A stretch of DNA of 64,000 bases from Selaginella moellendorffii (lineage: Eukaryota; Streptophyta; Lycopodiopsida; Selaginellales; Selaginellaceae): the NCBI RefSeq assembly GCF_000143415.4, contig NW_003314294.1:906770-970769 (forward strand), in the 5' to 3' direction. The position numbers and the translations under genes are program-made. The notes under the pieces were generated by a model, which was not told the origin of the DNA, searched no databases, and saw only the letters and a list, made by a program, of their open reading frames with translations. Shown piece by piece: positions 56,962-64,000 of the stretch. Within the stretch, counting starts at the first letter, position 1; every line of letters begins with the position of its first letter.

Positions 56962-59532
56962 TTATCTGGGACCAGACGGCTGGTGTGCTACCATGGCCAC
57001 ACTGACGCTACCACCAAGATGGTTAGTCGAAGAGAACCGAAGAACTCCCGCAGAACTCAACGCAAACCGGAAGAAGAGAGGCGGCTCCAAAATCTCCTTT
57101 CGACCTTCGAGCATCTGGACGACTGTATCCATCGGGGGTCTTTGGCTGGGATTATCCTGGATGCACCACAGAGCTACCTGGAGCATACTTTTCACCTCGT
57201 CCTCGTCCACACTATCTCGGATCCTTGTATCCACGACTTTGAGAAACTCTCTCTTGGAGACTCGAGCTACGACCCAGGCCGGGAAGTACCACCACAAAGC
57301 TTGTTCCTCCTCGTCCATTGGAGCTTCACAACAGTCTTCTCCACCATGGCCGCCAAGCTTGGACAAGTTCCTTCGTCCACCTATGAGCTCCAGCAGCACC
57401 ATACCATAGCTGTAGACGTCGCATTTCTTCGTGGCTACCGAATGTAAGAGCCACTCCGGGGCGAGATATCCTGGAGTACCTCGAACATCAGTCACAGTCT
57501 GGCTTACATCCCGAGTCTTGAGCAGCTTCGCCATGCCGAAATCGGAGAGCTTGGGACGAAACTTATCGTCTAGAAGGACGTTCTCGGGCTTGATGTCGAG
57601 ATGGATGATCAGCTGCCGCGATTCCTCGTGCAAGTAAGCCAGGCCTTGAGCTACTCCCAAGGCAATATCGCGGCGGCTCTGCCAGTCCAAGCATCGATCT
57701 TCGAACAGCCACTTATCCAAGGATCCATTCACCACGTACTCGTAGACGAGCATGAGCTGGTTCTTCTCGGAGCAAAAGCCATAGAGCTGGACAACGTTGT
57801 GGTGGCTTATCCGTCCCAGCGAGGCCATCTCCGCGAGAAATCCCCTGTCACTCTGGTTCCGGTTCTCCAGGCGCTTGACCGCCACCTTTCTCCCGTCCGC
57901 CAGAGTCCCTTCATAGACGGTTCCAAAGCCGCCTTTACCAAGGCTCGAAGCGAAGTTCCCAGTCGCCACCTCCAGCTCCTTGTATGTATACTTCTGAGCC
58001 GAGCCTTGCAGTGCCAGAGCCAAAGCACGCTCAACTTTGTCAAGCCTGTGCTTCCAGATCATCAGCACGACCAAGCCGAGAGCTGATAGCAGGACCACGC
58101 TCGCAGCAATGCTGACTCCAAGCAAAACGGTGCGATCCTTGGGCTTCTTCCGCACGAAAAGCTCTGCGTTTTGCAGCTTGAGGAAGCCATCGAAGTTGGG
58201 ATCCCTGGTGAGGCCTCCATACATCCGGTCGACGAAGAAACAGGTGCTCGACTGCTTGTTGTAGAAGAGTGCGCTGCAGGAGAAATTCGCTAGGCACAAG
58301 CTCCAGCACTCGCTCAAGGTGGAAACTCTGTCGGCTTTGGTGTAATTGTTGGAGAAGTAGCCGGCTCCACTCACGTTGAGAAAGTGGTGGTTCTCGGCCT
58401 CGACTTCGTGGTTGCAAACGAGAGGTATGCTGCTCGGACTTGGGCAAGTTTGCTCCTGATGGCCACTCTGGTCTTGGACTATACAGCTGCACTGAGCGTT
58501 CCCAGAGCAAACGCTGTTCGATTCGCATGCCATCGGGAGGCAAACGCTGTTCGATTCGCATGCCATCGGGAGGCAACCTCCAAGTCTGTTCCTCATGAAC
58601 GGCGGACCCTGTTCCCACGAAGCTCGTCCAGAGTTGTAGGTGTAAGGAACCAGCTTCCCATCGATTTCAAGTTTGAGATACTGCCAGTCATCGCTGCTGT
58701 TCCCGAGTACTGCTGTGAGAGGAGCGCTGCAGAGCTGGGAAGGGTTGCTCGTCGATGGCTGGTACGATAGTATCAGTTGGCCAGCGGAATACTCGAGCTC
58801 TGTGTGATAAGTCGGGCATGGTGCGTTGATGGAAGTCTCGTCCATTGGCAAGTTTCCATTGTATAAGTTCCAAACCAAGTAAGGCTGTCTTGTGTCCCGG
58901 TTGAGGAAAAAGATGAGACCGCTCGGCTCAACTTCCATCTTTATGTTCCCGCTAGCAAGACTTGATGAATTGGCGCTGCTGATAAGTCTCTGCTTAGTTA
59001 CCATAACTTGTCCTTCTAAAAGGATATCTGTAGGATGGTCGAAGCTCTGCCAGGAGATCCCACCCGTGGAGTTGTAGAGGACAAAGTTCCCAGTGTCTCG
59101 AAGCTCCATCTCAGAAACTCCACCAGGAGAACTCCATACAACCTTCCCATCCCAATCGGCAACTTCCAGAGCTCCCTGACCGGTCACACGAACGGTAGCA
59201 TTTTCTGTCACAGGACTGTCCCGGTTTGCAGCCCAGACGCAGACGCCAGAGTTCGTGTTGTTGCTGGAGCCAAGAACCAAAGCAAAGTAGAACTCGGCCG
59301 AGTTGTGGAATCGAAAGAAAGACAAGCCAAATCTTCCGCTCTGGCTCATGAGAGGACTGTCACCTGCTCGGAGCAGCCGATAACTGGCATTGGCCTGTGA
59401 TCCTTGCAATTCCAGAAGCTGATTGTTGTTCGTTACTTCCCAGCCGTGTGATAGACTGTAGTTCCTGCCGTGCACACGAAAGAGAATTGTCATCAGCTGA
59501 AAGAAAGCGACCAAAAAAATCTTCATAGCCAT
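56962..59532 (-). CDS. G-type lectin S-receptor-like Ser/Thr kinase, RLK1 copy 3 (intact)
   Basis: 856 aa in one exon, with the same domain order as copy 1: signal peptide, bulb-type lectin, Cys-rich/PAN, membrane helix, non-RD kinase with GKGGFG, VAVK, HLDIKPEN, DFG and APE. It is 11 residues longer because LPMACESNSVC is duplicated in tandem in the Cys-rich region, adding two cysteines. One PAN cysteine differs: ANFSCSALFYNKQ here against ANCSCSALFFNKR in copy 1. Ligand unknown. All kinase motifs are kept, so it is probably active if expressed. Confidence 0.95.
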   Translation of the reverse strand: MAMKIFLVAFFQLMTILFRVHGRNYSLSHGWEVTNNNQLLELQGSQANASYRLLRAGDSPLMSQSGRFGLSFFRFHNSAEFYFALVLGSSNNTNSGVCVWAANRDSPVTENATVRVTGQGALEVADWDGKVVWSSPGGVSEMELRDTGNFVLYNSTGGISWQSFDHPTDILLEGQVMVTKQRLISSANSSSLASGNIKMEVEPSGLIFFLNRDTRQPYLVWNLYNGNLPMDETSINAPCPTYHTELEYSAGQLILSYQPSTSNPSQLCSAPLTAVLGNSSDDWQYLKLEIDGKLVPYTYNSGRASWEQGPPFMRNRLGGCLPMACESNSVCLPMACESNSVCSGNAQCSCIVQDQSGHQEQTCPSPSSIPLVCNHEVEAENHHFLNVSGAGYFSNNYTKADRVSTLSECWSLCLANFSCSALFYNKQSSTCFFVDRMYGGLTRDPNFDGFLKLQNAELFVRKKPKDRTVLLGVSIAASVVLLSALGLVVLMIWKHRLDKVERALALALQGSAQKYTYKELEVATGNFASSLGKGGFGTVYEGTLADGRKVAVKRLENRNQSDRGFLAEMASLGRISHHNVVQLYGFCSEKNQLMLVYEYVVNGSLDKWLFEDRCLDWQSRRDIALGVAQGLAYLHEESRQLIIHLDIKPENVLLDDKFRPKLSDFGMAKLLKTRDVSQTVTDVRGTPGYLAPEWLLHSVATKKCDVYSYGMVLLELIGGRRNLSKLGGHGGEDCCEAPMDEEEQALWWYFPAWVVARVSKREFLKVVDTRIRDSVDEDEVKSMLQVALWCIQDNPSQRPPMDTVVQMLEGRKEILEPPLFFRFALSSAGVLRFSSTNHLGGSVSVAMVAHQPSGPR

Positions 59533-59770
59533 GAACCATGAAGCAGAATGCGCTAGCTATTTTCGTATCTATAGAAAGGGAGCGGTCCATTCACTTGACT
59601 CATTCATATTCATACTTCTTCCACTTATTCCAGTCTCGAGTACCAACTGTTACCGAAAGTTTGATTAGTCTTTGCTTGAAAAGAAGTCTAGTCTTCAAGA
59701 CTTTTCCAAGTCTTGAAAGTAAGGACTTACGTCTCGTATAAGCAGGTGTTCTCAATGCAGAACGGCAGCA
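59533..59770. promoter_or_regulatory. RLK1 promoter, copy 3
   Basis: 238 bp, as in unit 2. On the right side it now drives only a 69-codon RLK2 stump. Confidence 0.5.
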
Positions 59771-59978
59771 ATGCAAAAGCAAAAGGTTTCACAGGTTGCT
59801 AAGGCGTTGTTCCTGGAACTAATAATGCTCCTCACAGTTACTTCTGAAGGGAAGTTGTACACGATACCTGATAAATGGCGCATTTTCATGAACAACAGTC
59901 TCCCAGAATTCCAAGGCGATGGCAGATCCGGGAGTTATCGCCTGGTGAGTGCTCTTCCAAAGGATAACCCTTCTAGCA
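59771..59978 (+). pseudogene. RLK2 copy 3, N-terminal stump
   Basis: Signal peptide and first ~69 residues (to KDNPSS), then a direct joint to copia gag sequence. The frame continues about 26 codons into the joint and stops. Confidence 0.9.
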
Positions 59979-60319
59979 TTGTTATCAAGATTAAGAAGAT
60001 GAATGTACTGCTCACCATACCCATTGTAGATAGGGCTTGCTTGTTGCGCAGCTTTTAGTCTGCTAGTTCGGGAGCACCTTGGGCTGGTTCAGGTTCTTTG
60101 CCTGTGACAATCCCATCGCAATTATCACACAAGAAAACAACCTTCAAGAGGGCAGCCCAATTTGCAAAATCTCTTTTTGTACAAAGGGATAAAACACTGC
60201 TCCAATGCAGTGGCAGCAGTACTACTGCTCGCCATGTTCTGCTGTACTTTGTGTAGTCAGCGGTTGTTGATCAGAAAGCACAGGTCTCTCCTAGCATGGT
60301 GAACCATCAGGATCTACAA
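59979..60319 (-). mobile_element. Copia leader, minus orientation, unit 3
   Basis: Matches 51,604-51,974; gag coding part lost by the deletion. Confidence 0.6.
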
Positions 60320-60428
60320 TCTGATACCATGATAATGTTCTGAGGAGACGCTAGAAAACAGGGTACATGGCCATGGCCATGGCCACCAGCGTCTGACCTA
60401 ACTACCCCGTGCCACGTGGCAGAAGCCT
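60320..60428 (-). repeat. Copia primer site and 5' LTR, unit 3
   Basis: Primer site 60,320-60,329 and LTR from TGATAATGTTCTGAGG; lacks TAATAAGAGAG and the right end. Confidence 0.6.
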
Positions 60429-61119
60429 GCCTTGAGTAACCATCAATCCAATATCGCCTCCAACTTCCAGCATGTGTGAATAAGCACCACGTTTAAGCGT
60501 CATATTGTCCCAAGCTTACAGCCATGTCGAGTTGTTGACATTTGCCATATCATCAATCTCTAACAATACAAGTGATGCTTGATACAATTGTGAGAATCCA
60601 AGGCCATAGTGCACTCCTTTGATGCAAACCGTGTTCATAGACCACATCCTCATGGTCTGACCGAGAGGGTATAACCAAATGCCCACCTTTGAGTCAAAAT
60701 GAAATGGCTTTAGAACATCATACCCTCGCTTGTGTGTAAGGTATCAGCATTTGAGTGCGAGCTATTGAGGGTTGCATTGATGGAATCTCCACCCATTGCT
60801 TGGTCACTGGGTTTCCAACCATGAAAGGCCTTTTGGAATAACAAGAAGATAATTCCCTGGGCAGACAAAACTACTTGCAACCCATGCGGGGCAAACCAGT
60901 TCTCAATAGATATTTCTTTCCCCATCAGACTCCATGCTGGTTACTTCTAGAAGCGTCTGAGCTCGTTGAATGAAGTATACCCTTGGTGCAGAAACAGGAA
61001 CTTGGTGTCATTGTTCCGTGAAGTATGGATGCCGTCGCAAATGAAACCATTGCTTACACGCCGGCTGCAGCCGCAAAACATCTTCGGCTGGTAGAAAGGA
61101 CAGTACATGAGCATTCCAT
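60429..61119 (-). pseudogene. F-box/kelch-like gene remnant, unit 3
   Basis: Same remnant as in units 1 and 2 with further deletions; FTEQWMNKTH of the F-box region is lost. The kelch part keeps the LLEIDDMANVNN-type reading without the foreign insert. Confidence 0.55.
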
Positions 61120-61520
61120 CTCGACTGGGCTTGAGCGTGAATCCATGCATCTGAGAGGAAGCTCTCGGTAGATTTGATGAACGAGAGAGAATCATACCTT
61201 CTTCCCAGAGTGCGGGTTCAGCAAATAGAGAAGCCTAATTTTGCCACCAGCGACTTCCACGGTATCAACACCCACGAGACGGAGTTTAAAACACTCGATG
61301 CATCGGAGAAATCAATTACGTCTTACCTTATCAAAAGACCTTATGTCCCTACGTCAAACAGCTTGATTTCTCAACAGCAAATACCAGGCCTTGCTGAAGA
61401 CGGTCTGAGAAAGTTCCGAAAGAAAGGAAAGAGGCTTTTCTTACTTGGCAAACGTTGCTGCGCAGATGCCACAACCGGACAGTGTGATCAAATTACATGA
61501 ACGAATCGTTCTTCGGGGAC
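61120..61520 (-). pseudogene. Decayed WDR82 fragment, unit 3
   Basis: Same as 37,952 and 52,826; keeps CAGCAAATACCAGGCC, closer to the live exon 5. Confidence 0.65.
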
Positions 61521-61524
61521 ACTT

Positions 61525-62200
61525 CACGACCAAGCCCTCCATTGCTTTTTCGTCCTGGGAAGATTTGTCGAAGAGTCAGCAACCAGAATTACTCCAGGTT
61601 GCTGCATGTTGACAACTCATCGTCAGACACTCTAAAGCGCGTCACAGTGTACGAAGGAATGGATGAACCTAGTGGTGAGGAAACTAGTCCAGTTTGTTCC
61701 TGCTGGTGGAAAAAATCCATCTGTTCCAAGGAACCATTGGACATGAGCTCGTAGACGAGCAGCCTTCTGAAGCATTGGAAGCGACTTATGTTTCCCAGAG
61801 CCGAGACTTCTGTTACCAACTCCTTTTGTCCATGCTGTGTCACTGCTCAAGGACTGGCCTACTTGTAGACGTTGCATTTCTTTTTCGCTGTTGAGTGAAT
61901 CAGCCTCTCTGGAGCTAAGTAGCCTGGAGTTCCTCTCACTCCAGTGACCATTCTATTCCGACTGTCAATGAGTAGTTTCGCTATTGCGACTTTGGCCTAC
62001 TTGTCACCCAGGATGTTGGCTTGAGATCCAAGTGGATGGTCGAGTCTCTGAATTCCTCGTGGAGACTGCTCCAAGATCAAGTCACCACTCCCGGCCTGGG
62101 CCATGAGCGAAATCCAGAAAGGGAACACGATGCAAGTGGTGTTAAGGACTCAGAGGCAAGCAAAGAATCTAATCCAGATGACTAATGCAATGGTGCGAAT
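61525..62200. pseudogene. Scrambled RLK2 kinase remnants with alternating inversions, unit 3
   Basis: Plus strand 61,525-61,684 (PAN end, TVYEGM). Minus strand about 61,685-61,845 (QHGQKELVTEVSALGN). Plus about 61,846-61,866 (ARGLAYL). Minus about 61,867-62,068 (CDVY back to EESRDSTIHLD). Plus about 62,069-62,200 (MSEIQKGNTMQVV and C-terminal end). Confidence 0.75.
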
Positions 62201-64000
62201 CTTCATTTACCTTCCGGTTTGGCATATCTTGATTACACTTAACCTTTCATTTTACGCAAAGATATTTCTAATATTAGTCTTGGAAGTGTGTTAATGCAAG
62301 AGAGCTTGAGTGTGTCGAGTCAACGCCATCCTATTGTATATATCAAATGTATATTACAACTAGTAGAGGTGAATTACTCCATGATAGAGAAGGAGTGTTT
62401 AGTAACAGTTTGGGGTTTCTAGAAACTTCATGCACATTTACATGATTTGTAAAGGATATTAGAAGGTGATCATGCTATAATTCTTTCATTATTGAAGTGA
62501 AAGTACTTGGTTGATTGTACTATTTTTCCCTTTTGCGATCCCTTTGATGGTTTTTGTGTTGTAGTAGTTGATCAACTTATGAAGGAGTATACTAATCTCT
62601 TTAAATTTAACTTATTGTCTAGGGCCAAAATTACCATACATCATCCAATTCCAATTGGGGATGCTTGTCCAATCAAAGTTCCTGTTTGTCATTAATCACC
62701 CAAAGAGATCAAGATTTTACATGAAAACGTTAAGGAAATGTTGGAAAAGTGTATTATTTAAAGTCACGGAGTCCTTGGGCATGTGAATTTCATTTTGTGA
62801 CAAAATTTAATGAAAATATTCATTTCTACATTGATTATTACTCATTAAACGAAGTGATGATCCCAAATGTGTACCCTCTTCCTCATATTGCTGATCTCTT
62901 GGATCGTCTAGGGAGAAGTTGTTAATTCACCAAGTTAGATCTTGTTTCTGGGTATTGACAAGTACTGATAGCAGAATAAGATATTTCTAAGATTGCTTTT
63001 TGTACACTATTTGGTTTGTATGAGTTCTTGGTGATACTATTTGGTTTGAACAATGCTTTAGCAACTTTCTAGTATATGATGGACAAGGTTCTTTGTGATA
63101 TGCCGAAGGTGACTACTGACTTCATTAATGATGTCTTAATCCATTCGGAGGGGACATGGGAGGAACATGTCTATGATGTTTGTAAAGTGTTAGATTGGCT
63201 ATGGGAAGTTGGTTTAAAGCTGAAATAGTTGAAACGCATGTTTGGGTCCAAGGACACGACTTATCTTAGGTACCATATTTCTCATAAGGGATTGCAAGTT
63301 GATCATGACAAACTTGTGGTTAATCTAAAATCCTCTACTCTGAAGTGTGTGAATGATGTGTAATGCTTTCTGAGTAAGATGTAATATCTTGGTCATTTTA
63401 TGGATCATTTCCTAGGTAAGGTGCAATATCTTGGTCATTTTATGGATCTTCTTTTTTATCGCATTACGCCGTTGCAAGTGTTGTTAAAGTTATCAACATC
63501 ATTTTTCATCTGGTCTACAAACTGTGAACAGGCGTTCATGAATCTTAATGAGCTATTGACGACTACTTTGGTTTTGGCATATTCTGACTACACTTGACTT
63601 TTCATTTTGTGCATGGATGTTTATGGAGTTGTGTTAATGCAAGAGAGCTCATGCATATATAAGTTGTATATTGCAACCGATAAAGGCAAATTACTCCACA
63701 ACAAAGAATGAGTGTTTAGTAGCAATTTGGGGTTTCAAGAAAACTTTATGCATATCTACATGGTTCTTAAACATTACTAAAAGGTGATCATGGTGTAGTT
63801 ATTTCATTATTGAAGTGGAAAAACCTAGTTGGTCGTATTGCTCAATGGGTTTTGAAGCTTTAGGTATATTATTTTGATGTTGTTCATCACCTAAGGAGTT
63901 CTATAGCTGATGCTAATACCCTTTCTTGACTCCTTTTCCTTATTTACTCTCTTCTCATATTTTTGATGAGCTTGTTGTTCCAGTATTTATAAATTTTCTA
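62201..64000 (+). mobile_element. Decayed Ty3/gypsy reverse transcriptase-RNase H
   Basis: Plus-strand frames with many stops. IHHPIPIGDACPIKVPV at 62,636; RT core NVYPLPHIADLLDRLG (62,868), FINDVLIHS in place of YIDDVLIYS (63,122), HISHKGLQVDHDK (63,272); RT-RNase H linker SFFIWSTNCEQAFMNLNELL (63,503); RNase H C-part LLKWKNLVGRIAQWVLKL (63,807), and ADANTLS (63,910). A second, partial RNase H copy lies at 62,211-62,500. Continues past the window. Not functional. Confidence 0.8.

Larger units (their letters stand above)
56700..62200 (+). repeat. Segmental triplication, unit 3 (internally deleted)
   Basis: Collinear with unit 2 to 59,978 and again from 59,979 (equivalent to 51,604): a 6.2-kb deletion removed most of RLK2 and the copia pol. 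It decays into scrambled RLK2 sequence and ends at gypsy sequence near 62,200. No WDR82 main copy follows. Confidence 0.8.

Noticed and set aside
62201-64000. Reading the right end as an intact gypsy element
   Set aside because: Many stop codons, a changed catalytic motif (FINDVLIHS) and a partial duplicate of RNase H show it is decayed.

Overview
The window looks like nuclear DNA of a land plant. The genes have many small GT-AG introns (mostly about 50-90 bp). They include a plant-type FY/WDR33 gene, plant G-type lectin receptor kinases, F-box/kelch remnants, and Ty1/copia and Ty3/gypsy debris. The very short introns, compact gene spacing and receptor-kinase type suggest a lycophyte such as Selaginella; that is inference, not proof.

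Layout. 1-10,461 is an ordinary compact gene block: a partial P-loop ATPase (-), FY (+, 16 exons), two coiled-coil paralogues facing tail to tail (+/-), and an Arc1p/AIMP1-like tRNA-binding cofactor (+, 13 exons). From 10,268 onward the window is a head-to-tail triplication. Each unit starts inside exon 12 of the Arc1p-like gene and ends inside exon 1 of a WDR82/Swd2-like gene. Unit 1 is about 10,268-42,117, unit 2 about 42,118-56,699, and unit 3 about 56,700-62,200 with a large internal deletion. A complete unit holds, in order: the Arc1p 3' end (+); a divergent receptor-kinase pair RLK1 (-) and RLK2 (+); a rearranged copia element (-) whose 5' end is duplicated in inverted orientation; a broken F-box/kelch gene (-); a decayed WDR82 fragment (-); an RLK2 kinase fragment (+); a kelch C-terminal piece (+); and WDR82 (-). 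RLK1 is intact in units 1 and 3 and frameshifted in unit 2. RLK2 is intact only in unit 1. WDR82 is broken in unit 1 and open in unit 2.

Unit 1 alone carries a 16.2-kb insertion (19,780-36,023) inside the copia gag region. It is a non-coding LTR element present as a tandem array of four LTRs and three internal regions, flanked by one 5-bp target-site duplication (GTCAT). Its LTRs contain an 11/12-bp minisatellite. The last LTR has a ~485-bp inverted segment enclosing a 100-N assembly gap.

Working together: the FY, Arc1p-like and WDR82-like genes are housekeeping (mRNA 3'-end formation, tRNA aminoacylation, COMPASS/3'-end control) with no evident joint pathway. The kinase pair shares a ~240-260-bp intergenic promoter and probably senses extracellular ligands. 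I see no self-contained new molecular system. The most unusual items are the chimeric WDR82 start created at the triplication junction, the tandem LTR array, and element insertions that can be dated by comparing the units.
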